Shown here: positions 43,224-51,822 of the stretch, in pieces
Layout of the letters: every line of letters starts with the position of its first letter
How positions within the stretch are numbered: the first letter of the stretch is position 1
From: Pantoea sp. 18069
GTDB lineage: Bacteria; Pseudomonadota; Gammaproteobacteria; Burkholderiales; Burkholderiaceae_C
Direction of reading: 5' to 3'
Assembly: GCF_902706035.1 (NCBI RefSeq)
Contig: NZ_CACSJA010000003.1
Span: forward strand, 62,001-126,000
DNA length: 64,000 nt
The notes under the pieces: model-generated
Seen by the model: only the letters and a program-made list of their open reading frames with translations
The model's database searches: none
What the model was told of the DNA's origin: nothing
Position numbers and translations under genes: made by a program

Positions 43224-44240
43224 TCAGTCCAGGCCCGCGCCCGAGTCCTTGACGATCTGCGCCCAGCGCGGGATTTCCGCCTTCAGCAACTGCTGGAAGG
43301 TCTCGACCGAGCCGCCGAGCACGTCGCCGCCTTCGAAGCGCAGGCGTTCGGCCGCGTCGGGCTGGGCCAGCGCCTGGTTGATGGCCTTGTTGAGCTGCTG
43401 GACGATGGCCGCGGGCGTGCCCGCGGGCGCCATCACGCCGAACCAGGTGATGGCCGCGAAGTCCTTGTAGCCCGACTCGGCGAGCGTGGGCGTCTGGGCG
43501 AGCTGCGCCGAGCGCTTGCTGGAGGTGACCGCGACGGCGTGCATCTTGCCGTTGCGCACCTGGCCTATCAGCGTGGGAATGGCCGACATGTAGAGGTCGA
43601 TCTGTCCGCTGACCACATCGGTCAGTGCCTGGGCCGCGCCCTTGTAGGGCACATGGCGCAGCTTGATGCCCGCGGCGTCCTGGGCGAGCTCGCCCGCGAG
43701 ATGGGCCACGGTGCCGTTGCCCGAGTAGCCCAGCGTGATGCCATCGGGCTTGGCCTTGGCCGCGGCGACGACATCGGCAATGGTCTTGTAGGGCGAGTTG
43801 GCGGCCGTGACCATCACGATGGGCGAGGACGACACCAGCGCGACGGGCGTCAGGTGCTTGAGCGGGTCGTAGGGCAGCTTGGCGTAGAGCGCGGGGTTGA
43901 TCGCCAGGTTGCTGGTCTGGCCCATGACCAGCGTATAGCCGTCGGGCGCGGCCTTGGCCGCGGCGTCCACGCCCAGGTTGCCGCCCGCGCCGGGACGGTT
44001 GTCGATCACCACCGTCCACTTGTTCATGTCGGTGAGCTTTTGCGCGACGGTGCGCGCAATCATGTCCGTGCCGCCGCCCGGAGGGAACGGCACGATCAGG
44101 CGGATCGGCTTGCTGGGATAGGCGGCTTGCGCCTGCGCGCTGGCGAAGGGCACGGCGGCGGCAGCCAGGCCCAGGGTGGCCGCACAAAGGCGGGCGCAAA
44201 GGTGGGCACAAAGCGCGTGAAAGCGAGGTGTCGATGGCAT
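43224..44240 (-). CDS. Bug/TctC family periplasmic receptor
   Basis: 338 residues: a long cysteine-containing leader ending ASAQAQA near residue 39, then IRLIVPFPPGGGTDMIART, NRPGAGGNLGVDAAA, PDGYTLVMGQTSN, RHVPYKGAAQALTDVVSGQ and FGVMAPAGTPAAIV. First gene of the operon, 121 bp from the divergent IclR gene and its palindrome, so it is the promoter-proximal receptor. Confidence 0.93.
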   Translation of the reverse strand: MPSTPRFHALCAHLCARLCAATLGLAAAAVPFASAQAQAAYPSKPIRLIVPFPPGGGTDMIARTVAQKLTDMNKWTVVIDNRPGAGGNLGVDAAAKAAPDGYTLVMGQTSNLAINPALYAKLPYDPLKHLTPVALVSSSPIVMVTAANSPYKTIADVVAAAKAKPDGITLGYSGNGTVAHLAGELAQDAAGIKLRHVPYKGAAQALTDVVSGQIDLYMSAIPTLIGQVRNGKMHAVAVTSSKRSAQLAQTPTLAESGYKDFAAITWFGVMAPAGTPAAIVQQLNKAINQALAQPDAAERLRFEGGDVLGGSVETFQQLLKAEIPRWAQIVKDSGAGLD

Positions 44241-44334
44241 GTCTTGTCTCCGTTGATTTATTTATCCGGCTAACGCAGCGAAGCCGCGGTAGCTGGATCG
44301 CAGTTTAAAAAAACGTTTCAAGGCATACAATGGT

Positions 44335-44351
44335 GTTTCATACAATGAAAC
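44335..44351. promoter_or_regulatory. perfect 17-bp palindrome, IclR operator candidate
   Basis: GTTTCAT-ACA-ATGAAAC lies 10 bp upstream of the iclR-type start. Extra half-sites GTTTCA (44315-44320) and ATGAAAC (44362-44368) flank it; the latter overlaps the start codon. The tandem layout suits autorepression and control of the divergent Bug operon. Confidence 0.6.
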
Positions 44352-44361
44352 GCATTGCAAA

Positions 44362-45219
44362 ATGAAACCTTCCGACGCCGAAGACAATCGCCCGCAGAAA
44401 ACACCGTCTGCCGTGCGAAAACCCCGCACCACGCCATTGGCGAAAGAGACGCCGGGACCGGCGCAGGAGACCGCCCCGGCCGCCGAGGAGCCAGCTTCAT
44501 CGAATGGCTTCGTCACCGCGGTCGCGCGCGCGCTGCAACTGCTCGATGCCTATGCGCTGGGCGAGTCCCATCTGTCGCTGGCGGAGCTCAGCCGCCGCTG
44601 CGACCTGCACAAGACCACGGCGCTGCGGCTGGCGCGCACGCTGGCCCACCATGGCTACATGGTGCAGCGCGAAGACGGTGACTGGCGCCTGGGCCCGGCC
44701 GCGGGCTGGCTGGGCGCGCGCTACAAGGCCGGCTTCGACGTGCAGAACGTGCTCGAGCCGGCGCTGCGCGCGCTGACGCTGGCCTGCGGAGAAAGCGCGG
44801 CCTTCTATGTGCGCGAAGACAATGCGCGCATCTGCATCATGCGGGTCGAAGGCCCGCATGCGCTGCGCCACCACGTGCGCATGGGCGAGGAGCTGCCGCT
44901 GGACAAGGGCTCGCCGGGCCGCGTGATCCTCGCGTTTTCGGGCGAGCCCGGCCCGCTTTATGAGCAGATCCGCGAACGCGGCTATCACCATTCGATCGGC
45001 GAGCGCGAGCAGGGCGTGTCCACGGTCTCCGCGCCGGTGTTCGGCATGCACTGGCGGCTGTTTGGCTCGGTCTGCATTTCCGGGCCCGCGTCGCGCCTGC
45101 CCGAGCCCAAGCTCGAAGCGCTGGCGCAGATGCTGCTGACCACCGCCAACCAGCTGTCATATGCGTTGGCCGGCACGGCGGGCACCTCGGCGGTGCGTAC
45201 TTCGCACTGGCATCCTTGA
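44362..45219 (+). CDS. IclR family transcriptional regulator
   Basis: 285 residues with a Pro/Ala/Thr-rich N-terminal extension (residues 1-48), then the winged HTH (FVTAVARALQLLDAYA, LSLAELSRRCDLHKTTALRLA) and a C-terminal effector domain (LDKGSPGRVILAFSG, EREQGVSTVSAPVF, GSVCISGPASRL). It is divergent from the nine-gene Bug/LigI-like operon. IclR members commonly control aromatic and lactone catabolism. No clear ribosome site precedes the ATG. Confidence 0.9.
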   Translation: MKPSDAEDNRPQKTPSAVRKPRTTPLAKETPGPAQETAPAAEEPASSNGFVTAVARALQLLDAYALGESHLSLAELSRRCDLHKTTALRLARTLAHHGYMVQREDGDWRLGPAAGWLGARYKAGFDVQNVLEPALRALTLACGESAAFYVREDNARICIMRVEGPHALRHHVRMGEELPLDKGSPGRVILAFSGEPGPLYEQIRERGYHHSIGEREQGVSTVSAPVFGMHWRLFGSVCISGPASRLPEPKLEALAQMLLTTANQLSYALAGTAGTSAVRTSHWHP

Positions 45220-45310
45220 GCCAAGCGCCCTCGCTTTTGGGCGTGACCCGCCGAGCGCGGCGGGTCAGTCCATTTTGGTGCGTCGCGATCACCGGGTGAA
45301 AAGGCATATT

Positions 45311-45327
45311 TGCACCAACAAGGTGCA
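45311..45327. promoter_or_regulatory. NtrC-type enhancer site
   Basis: TGCACCA-ACA-AGGTGCA deviates at one position from the NtrC consensus TGCACCA-N3-TGGTGCA. It lies about 80 bp upstream of the sigma54-like promoter. Further GTGCAT/ATGCAC half-sites at 45350-45366 may be a second site. Confidence 0.65.
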
Positions 45328-45390
45328 TTTCATCCGTCTTGCACGGCCACGTGCATACCCATGCACCGTGGCGACATAGATCAAGCCCGG

Positions 45391-45407
45391 TTGGCACAGT
45401 TCATGCT
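45391..45407 (+). promoter_or_regulatory. sigma54-dependent promoter of torF-glnK-amtB
   Basis: TTGGCACAGTTCATGCT has GG and GC separated by 10 bp, matching the -24/-12 consensus TGGCAC-N5-TTGC well. It lies 41 bp before the torF-like start. With the NtrC-like site it predicts nitrogen-limitation control. Confidence 0.7.
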
Positions 45408-45447
45408 TTTCACTGTTTGTCGAAAATTTTTACAACTGGAGAGCCTC

Positions 45448-46149
45448 ATGTCCCGTGCTTGGATGAAGACCGTCGGTGTTGCCTTTGTCGCCGCCCTGCC
45501 TTTGTTGGCCAGCGCTCAGCTGACTGCCAATGTCAGCCTGACCAGCAATTACAAGTTCCGCGGGCAGGACCAGGATGCCACCCGCACCAAAGCGGTCAAG
45601 CCTGCGCTGCAAGGCGGCTTTGACTACAGCTTTGGCGAAAGCGGCTGGTACGTGGGCAACTGGAACTCCAGCGTCGACTGGGTGCCGGGCAACTCGCTCG
45701 AAACCGATTTCTACGGTGGCTACAAGTTCGAGGCCGGCGGCCTGGCCTGGGACCTGGGTGCACTGACCTATGTCTATTCGGGTGGCAGCGATGTCAACAC
45801 GACCGAGCTGTACGCCGGCGCCGGGTTCGGCCCGCTGACGGCCAAGTATTCGCACACCGTGTCGAAGAAGTATTTCGGCGCCGTGGGCGGCCGCAACACC
45901 GGCTACTTCAACCTGGCGTTCGCACAGGAAGTCGCTCCCCAGGTGACGCTCACGGCCGCTGTCGGCTACACCCGCTTCGCCAGCGACGTGCAGGGCGTGC
46001 CGAACTATGTCGACTACAGCGTCGGCGGTGCCTATGATTTCGGCGATGGCCTGTCGCTGGGCGCGGCCCTGGTCGGCGCCAACAAGAAGAACTTCTTCGG
46101 CGACGTCAACAAGAACCGCTTTGTGGTCACCCTGACCAAGGCCCTGTAA
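45448..46149 (+). CDS. TorF-family putative porin
   Basis: A 233-residue outer-membrane beta-barrel protein: signal peptide MSRAWMKTVGVAFVAALPLLASA, then QLTANVSLTSNYKFRGQDQ, the typical first strand, alternating strands (GWYVGNWNSSVDW, ETDFYGGYKFEAGGLAWDLG), and a C-terminal strand. TorF (Gcw_chp) proteins are often encoded before glnK-amtB in betaproteobacteria. Start 45448 follows CTGGAGAG. It is the first gene of the predicted sigma54/NtrC operon and may ease nitrogen-compound passage under starvation. Confidence 0.87.
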   Translation: MSRAWMKTVGVAFVAALPLLASAQLTANVSLTSNYKFRGQDQDATRTKAVKPALQGGFDYSFGESGWYVGNWNSSVDWVPGNSLETDFYGGYKFEAGGLAWDLGALTYVYSGGSDVNTTELYAGAGFGPLTAKYSHTVSKKYFGAVGGRNTGYFNLAFAQEVAPQVTLTAAVGYTRFASDVQGVPNYVDYSVGGAYDFGDGLSLGAALVGANKKNFFGDVNKNRFVVTLTKAL

Positions 46150-46530
<381 letters not shown>

Positions 46531-46562
46531 GGCCTGCGTTCGTACCGATCAGAAAGATTGCC

Positions 46563-47990
46563 ATGAAAAAATTGCTTGCTTCCCTTTGCCTGGGCCTGAG
46601 CCTGCTGTCGGGCGGTGTCGCCCTGGCGCAGACGCCGGCTGTCGAGGCGCCGGGCGTCGCCACGCCTGCCGTGACCGCGGCGGCCGAACCCGCGGCGGCC
46701 CCCGCTCCTGAAGCGGCCCCCGCGCCTGCCGCTGCGCCTGAAGCCGCCCCGGCTGCCGCCGAGGAAGCGCCCGTGCTCAACTCCGGCGATACCGCCTGGA
46801 TGATGACTTCGACCGTGCTCGTGATCCTGATGGTCATCCCCGGCCTGGCCTTGTTCTACGGTGGCCTGGGTCGCTCCAAGAACATGCTGTCGGTGCTGAT
46901 GCAGGTCTTCGTGATCTTCTCGCTGATCACCGTGCTGTGGGCCATCTACGGCTACTCGCTGACTTTCGGCGGCGAAGGCAAGTTCTACGGCGGTTTCGAC
47001 AAGCTGTTCCTCAAGGGCATCACGCCCGACACGCTGTCGAGCGCGCTGGCGACGATTCCTGAATATGTGTTCGTGTCCTTCCAGGCCACGTTCGCGGCCA
47101 TCACCGTGGCGCTGATCGTCGGCTCGTTTGCCGAACGCATCAAGTTCGCCGCCGTGCTGATCTTCGCCGTGCTGTGGTTCACCTTCAGCTACATCCCTAT
47201 GGCCCACATGGTCTGGGGCGGTGGCCTGCTGGCCGAAGACGGCGCGCTGGACTTTGCCGGCGGCACCGTGGTGCACATCAACGCCGGTATCGCCGGTCTG
47301 GTCGGCGCCTACGTGCTGGGCAAGCGCCTGGGCTTCGGCAAGGAATCGATGGCCCCGCACAGCCTGACGCTGAGCATGGTCGGTGCCTCCCTGCTGTGGG
47401 TGGGCTGGTTCGGCTTCAACGCCGGCTCGGCCGGTGCGGCCAACGGCGTGGCCGGTCTGGCTCTCGTCAACACCATCCTGGCGACCGGCGCCGCGACCCT
47501 GGGGTGGCTGGCTGCCGAAGCGCTGCACAAGGGCAAGGCTTCGATGCTGGGTGCGATCTCGGGTGCTGTTGCCGGCCTCGTGGCCATCACTCCCGCCGCC
47601 GGCTTTGTCGGCCCCATGGGCGCCATCGTGATGGGCCTGATTGCCGGCCCTCTGTGCCTCTGGGGTGTCGGTGGCCTCAAGCGCATGCTGGGTGCGGACG
47701 ATGCGTTTGACGTGTTCGGCGTGCACGGTGTCGGCGGTATCGTCGGCGCCATCCTGACCGGTGTGTTCTGCGCAGCCAGCCTGGGCGGCGTCGAGCCGGA
47801 CAACTACTCCATGGGCCACCAGGTCTGGGTGCAGGTCAAGAGCGTGCTCGTGACCCTGGTCTGGTCGGGTGTCGTGGCTTTCGTGTCCTACAAGGTGGCG
47901 GATCTTCTGGTGGGCCTGCGGGTCAGCGAAGAAGAAGAGCGCCAAGGTCTGGACATCAGCTCCCACGGCGAAACCGCCTACGTGCGTTAA
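46563..47990 (+). CDS. amtB: ammonium transporter AmtB
   Basis: 475 residues: signal peptide (LSLLSGGVALAQ), an Ala/Pro-rich linker at about residues 24-68 and 11 transmembrane helices. Diagnostic strings are GLALFYGGLGRSKNMLSV, GGTVVHINAGIAGLVGA and twin-His segments LWVGWFGFNAGS and FGVHGVGGIVGAILTG. The C-terminal tail (EEEERQGLDISSHGE) is the conserved GlnK-responsive tail. It conducts ammonium across the inner membrane. The Ala/Pro linker, absent from E. coli AmtB, is typical of many betaproteobacterial AmtB precursors. Confidence 0.97.
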   Translation: MKKLLASLCLGLSLLSGGVALAQTPAVEAPGVATPAVTAAAEPAAAPAPEAAPAPAAAPEAAPAAAEEAPVLNSGDTAWMMTSTVLVILMVIPGLALFYGGLGRSKNMLSVLMQVFVIFSLITVLWAIYGYSLTFGGEGKFYGGFDKLFLKGITPDTLSSALATIPEYVFVSFQATFAAITVALIVGSFAERIKFAAVLIFAVLWFTFSYIPMAHMVWGGGLLAEDGALDFAGGTVVHINAGIAGLVGAYVLGKRLGFGKESMAPHSLTLSMVGASLLWVGWFGFNAGSAGAANGVAGLALVNTILATGAATLGWLAAEALHKGKASMLGAISGAVAGLVAITPAAGFVGPMGAIVMGLIAGPLCLWGVGGLKRMLGADDAFDVFGVHGVGGIVGAILTGVFCAASLGGVEPDNYSMGHQVWVQVKSVLVTLVWSGVVAFVSYKVADLLVGLRVSEEEERQGLDISSHGETAYVR

Positions 47991-48078
47991 GCACCGCGTG
48001 TACGGCCATGTCTGGTGGCATGGCCGTCCTCTGCAACATCCATTGCGAATACCAGGTTCTCCTCGGACGCTGGAACTT

Positions 48079-48104
48079 AGCCCACCCTTCGGTGGGCTTT
48101 TTTT
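48079..48104 (+). terminator. intrinsic terminator after amtB
   Basis: AGCCCACC (48079-48086), loop CTTC, GGTGGGCT (48091-48098), then a run of T to 48104. Confidence 0.85.
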
Positions 48105-48238
48105 CAGGTGTGCTTTCCTGTCGTGCCGGTCGTTCACCCTTCGGCGGGGCCGTCGAAGGGTAACGTTCACGCCGGACGTGCAAAAAATTCACGCGACAAC
48201 GGCGGTCGCTGCACAGGCCCTGCCGCTACGATGGCGGC

Positions 48239-49357
48239 ATGGATTCAGCCCTTCTCCAGATCACCGAGCGCGTGCGCGCCGCCGTTGCCCACCAGACCCC
48301 GTTGCGCCTGCGTGGCGGCGGCAGCAAGGACTTCCATGCGCGTGCGCTGGCCGGGGAGGTACTCGACACCCGGGCGCTGCAGGGTGTGGTGAGCTACGAG
48401 CCCAGCGAGCTCGTCGTGACCGCGCGTGCGGGCACCTCGCTGGCCGAACTGCAGACGCTGCTCGCCGGGAACGGCCAATGCCTGGCGTTCGATCCGCCGC
48501 ATTTTTCTTCGGGCGCGACGGTAGGCGGAATGGTTGCCGCCGGCCTGAGCGGGCCGGCGCGCGCCAGCGTAGGCGCGGTGCGCGACTATGTGCTGGGCGT
48601 GGAAATTCTCAACGGCCGCGCCGAGCTGCTGCGCTTTGGCGGCCAGGTGATGAAGAACGTCGCGGGCTATGACGTCTCGCGGCTGATGGCCGGCGCCTGG
48701 GGCACGCTGGGCCTGATCACCGAAGTCAGCCTCAAGGTGCTGCCGCAGGCCCCGGGCGAAGCCACGCTGCGCTTCGAGTGCACGCAGGCCCAGGCGCTGC
48801 AGTGGCTCAATACCTGGGGCGGCCAGCCGCTGCCGCTCAATGCCAGCTGCTGGCTCGAGGATGCGGGCCGGGGCACATTGTTCCTGCGCCTGCGCGGCGC
48901 CCAGGCCGCGGTGCAGTCGGCCTGCGCAAGCTTGGGCGGCGAGCGCCAGGACAACGCGCGCGTCGCCGCCGACTGGGACGCCTGCCGCGACCACCAGCTG
49001 CCGTGGTTCAACGACCGCCTTGCGCGGCCCGATCTCGCGCTGTGGCGCCTGTCGGTGCCGGCCCAGGCGCCCATGCTGGCGCTGCCCGAGGGCGCGATCG
49101 GCCCGCTGCTCGAATGGCATGGCGCGCTGCGCTGGGTGCAGGCGCCGCGTGCGCTGGGCCCCGCGCTGCAGGCGCTCGCGGCCCAGGTCGGCGGCACGGC
49201 GCAGATGTTCCATGCCGAGGGCACGGTCAGCGCCACACCGGCGCAGACCGCGCCAGGGCCAATGCAGCCCGCGCTCGCGGCGCTGCAGGCGCGTTTGCAG
49301 CAGGCCTTTGACCCGGCCGGCATCTTCAACCCCGGGCGGCTGCAGCCGCTCGCCTGA
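48239..49357 (+). CDS. glcE: glycolate oxidase FAD-binding subunit GlcE
   Basis: A 372-residue FAD-linked oxidase (FAD_binding_4 domain): LRLRGGGSKDFHARAL, GTSLAELQTLLAGNGQ, GATVGGMVAAGLSGPARAS, GQVMKNVAGYDVSRLMAGAWGT and LGLITEVSLKVLP. It lacks the full FAD-linked C-terminal domain, as GlcE does. With GlcF and GlcD it oxidises glycolate to glyoxylate at the membrane. The start lies 25 bp before glcF's partner; a glcD gene is not next to it, unlike the usual glcDEF order. Confidence 0.92.
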   Translation: MDSALLQITERVRAAVAHQTPLRLRGGGSKDFHARALAGEVLDTRALQGVVSYEPSELVVTARAGTSLAELQTLLAGNGQCLAFDPPHFSSGATVGGMVAAGLSGPARASVGAVRDYVLGVEILNGRAELLRFGGQVMKNVAGYDVSRLMAGAWGTLGLITEVSLKVLPQAPGEATLRFECTQAQALQWLNTWGGQPLPLNASCWLEDAGRGTLFLRLRGAQAAVQSACASLGGERQDNARVAADWDACRDHQLPWFNDRLARPDLALWRLSVPAQAPMLALPEGAIGPLLEWHGALRWVQAPRALGPALQALAAQVGGTAQMFHAEGTVSATPAQTAPGPMQPALAALQARLQQAFDPAGIFNPGRLQPLA

Positions 49358-49382
49358 GCCAAGTCTTCAGAAGACACTAGCC

Positions 49383-50636
49383 ATGCAAACCCAACTCGCC
49401 CCCGCCTACCGCGACACCCCCGATGGCGCCGAGGCAGAAGCCATCTTGCGCAAATGCGTGCATTGCGGCTTCTGCACCGCGACCTGCCCGACCTACCAGC
49501 TGCTCGGCGACGAGCTCGACGGCCCGCGCGGGCGCATCTACCTGATCAAGCAGGTGCTCGAAGGCCAGACGCCGACGCGTTCCACGCAGCTGCATCTGGA
49601 CCGCTGCCTGACCTGCCGCAACTGCGAAAGCACCTGCCCCAGCGGCGTGCAGTACGGCCACCTCGTCGACATAGGCCGCAAGGTGGTCGATGCCCAGGTC
49701 GAGCGGCCCATGGGCGAGCGCCTCACGCGCTGGGCGCTGAAGCAAGGCCTGTCCTCGCCGCTGTTCGCGCCCGCGATGAAGCTGGGCCAGGCGGTGCGCC
49801 CGCTATTGCCCAAGGCGTTGCAGGCCAAGGTCACGGCGCCGCGTGCGGCCGGTGCCTGGCCCGCACGCGAGCATGCGCGCAAGGTGCTGCTGCTCGCGGG
49901 CTGCGTGCAGCCCGCCATGCTGCCGCGCATCAACTACGCCACGGCGCGCGTGCTCGACGCGGCCGGCATACAGACCGTGATCGCGCCCCGGGCCGGCTGC
50001 TGCGGCGCCGTGAAGTTCCACCTCAACGACCAGGACGGCGCGAAGGTGCAGATGCGCGCCAACATCGACGCCTGGTGGCCCGACGTCGAGAGCGGCGCCG
50101 TGGAAGCCATCGTGATGAACGCTTCGGGCTGCGGCGCCACCGTCAAGGACTACGGCCATGTGCTGCAGGGCGACCCCGCCTATGCAGAGAAGGCCGCGCG
50201 CATCAGCGCGCTCACGCGCGACCTGAGCGAGCTGCTGCCCGAATTGCTGCCCGAGCTCGCGCAGCGCCTGCAGGGCCGTATCGCGCCGCCCGCGGGCGTG
50301 ATGGCCTACCATCCGCCGTGCACGCTGCAGCATGGCCAGCAGCTGCGCGGCGGTGTCGAGAAGCACCTCGGGGAGCTGGGCTTCCAGCTGCGCGTGGCGC
50401 GCACCGAGTCGCACCTGTGCTGCGGCTCGGCCGGCACCTACTCGGTGCTGCAGCCCGAGATTTCCGGCCAGTTGCGCGAGCGCAAGCTTGGCGCGCTCGG
50501 CGAGGCCTGCGGCGAAGCGCCGCCGGTGGCCATCCTGTCGGCCAACATCGGCTGCATCACGCACCTGCAAAGCGGCACCGATGTGCCGGTGCGCCACTGG
50601 GTTGAAGTCCTTGACGATGCCCTGCCCCAGCACTGA
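49383..50636 (+). CDS. glcF: glycolate oxidase iron-sulfur subunit GlcF
   Basis: 417 residues: two 4Fe-4S ferredoxin motifs (CVHCGFCTATCPTY and CLTCRNCESTCPSGVQYG), then two CCG cysteine-rich domains (GCVQPAMLP with GCCGAVKFH; YHPPCTLQHG with CCGSAGTYS). It transfers electrons from the glycolate oxidase flavin subunits to the quinone pool. It starts 25 bp after glcE. No terminator is seen in the 115 bp downstream. Confidence 0.94.
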   Translation: MQTQLAPAYRDTPDGAEAEAILRKCVHCGFCTATCPTYQLLGDELDGPRGRIYLIKQVLEGQTPTRSTQLHLDRCLTCRNCESTCPSGVQYGHLVDIGRKVVDAQVERPMGERLTRWALKQGLSSPLFAPAMKLGQAVRPLLPKALQAKVTAPRAAGAWPAREHARKVLLLAGCVQPAMLPRINYATARVLDAAGIQTVIAPRAGCCGAVKFHLNDQDGAKVQMRANIDAWWPDVESGAVEAIVMNASGCGATVKDYGHVLQGDPAYAEKAARISALTRDLSELLPELLPELAQRLQGRIAPPAGVMAYHPPCTLQHGQQLRGGVEKHLGELGFQLRVARTESHLCCGSAGTYSVLQPEISGQLRERKLGALGEACGEAPPVAILSANIGCITHLQSGTDVPVRHWVEVLDDALPQH

Positions 50637-50751
50637 ATGTGTGGTCTGCGGGCCGCAGTGCAGAGGCGGCAGAGACAACGCCACTGTGCGGCGATTGCCA
50701 ATGCTGGCATGATGCGAGGTTGTCTTTTATTTCACTGAGCTGCGCTACGCC

Positions 50752-51687
50752 ATGACTGATCCCGTGTCTGAACCACAAGAACAGAATGCTGCGACCCCGG
50801 CCAACGGGGACGCCCCCGTTGCAACCGCCTCGCAGGCTGACACCGGCGCTGATGCTTCGGCAGCGGCCGGCGCCCCGGCGGCTGATTCCTCCCGCCCACC
50901 CCGTAGCCGTGGCGGCCGCAGCCGCGGTGGCCGTGGTCGTGGCGGCAACGCCGGCGCCCAGGCGCCCGCGGCCGACCGTGCGGCACAGCGCCCTGCCCAG
51001 CGTTCTGCCCAGGAAGAGCGCGCGCCCCGCAGCCAGCATCCGATGCTGCTGCAACTGGCCACGTTCTATCCCCAGCTGTTCGGCGAAACGCCCCTGCCCA
51101 TGAAGCGGGGCATTTTCCAGGACCTGCTCGACGCCCAGCCCGAAGCCTTCGACCGCGATGGCCTGAAGGTCGCGCTGTCCATCCATACGCGTTCGTCGCG
51201 CTACCTCACGGCCGTGGCCGCGGGCCAGCCGCGCCATGACCTGCAAGGCCAGGCCGTCGAAGCGATGGCACCCGAGCATGTGCACCACGCGCTGCTCGAA
51301 GTGTTCCGCCGCCGCCAGCAGCGTTCCAACGAGGACCTGCGTCCCAAGCTGGTCAACCGCATCATCCAGGCGTTCGAAGCCTCGGGCCTGAGCCGCGAGG
51401 CCTATGCCGAGCGCGTGCAGACCCGCGACGACGCGACCAACGCCCTGGTCGACGAAGCGCTGGCGCAGGCCGCCGAGCGCGCCGCCAAGGACGAAGCCCT
51501 GCTGCGTGCCTTCGAGGCCAGCGGCCAGGACATCGCGGCCTTTGCCGACATGTACGGCATGGTCGCGCGCAGCGTGGCCCAGACCATAGAGCGCGCGCGC
51601 CGGCGCAAGGCCCAGGCTGGCGCCGCGGCCGAGGCCGAGGCCGAATCGGCAGCTGCAGAGCCCGCCGAGTCGACCGACCAGGCCTGA
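50752..51687 (+). CDS. ProQ/FINO-domain RNA chaperone-like protein
   Basis: 311 residues. The N-terminal 95 residues are disordered with Arg-Gly repeats (PPRSRGGRSRGGRGRGG). The ProQ/FinO domain is at about 97-215 (HPMLLQLATFYPQLFGE, PMKRGIFQDLLD, GLKVALSIHTRSSRYLTAV). A C-terminal region rich in Ala/Glu follows. ProQ proteins bind structured RNAs and mediate sRNA regulation. The RG-rich arm is an additional nonspecific RNA-binding region not in E. coli ProQ. Confidence 0.82.
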   Translation: MTDPVSEPQEQNAATPANGDAPVATASQADTGADASAAAGAPAADSSRPPRSRGGRSRGGRGRGGNAGAQAPAADRAAQRPAQRSAQEERAPRSQHPMLLQLATFYPQLFGETPLPMKRGIFQDLLDAQPEAFDRDGLKVALSIHTRSSRYLTAVAAGQPRHDLQGQAVEAMAPEHVHHALLEVFRRRQQRSNEDLRPKLVNRIIQAFEASGLSREAYAERVQTRDDATNALVDEALAQAAERAAKDEALLRAFEASGQDIAAFADMYGMVARSVAQTIERARRRKAQAGAAAEAEAESAAAEPAESTDQA

Positions 51688-51720
51688 CGCACTGGCGGCC
51701 GCCAGGCCGCCGTGCAATGG

Positions 51721-51759
51721 ACAAAAGCCCTGTGCACGCCAGTGCCCGGGGCTTTTTGT
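51721..51759. terminator. bidirectional terminator between proQ-like and SNF2 genes
   Basis: AAAAGCCC at 51723-51730 pairs with GGGCTTTT at 51749-51756, with A- and T-runs on the two sides. It lies between two convergent genes. Confidence 0.7.
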
Positions 51760-51822
51760 CGTTCGGCTCGGATGAGTGCGCGCCTATGCGCCATCCCTTT
51801 TTCCCGCTGACCGCGCTTGCTG

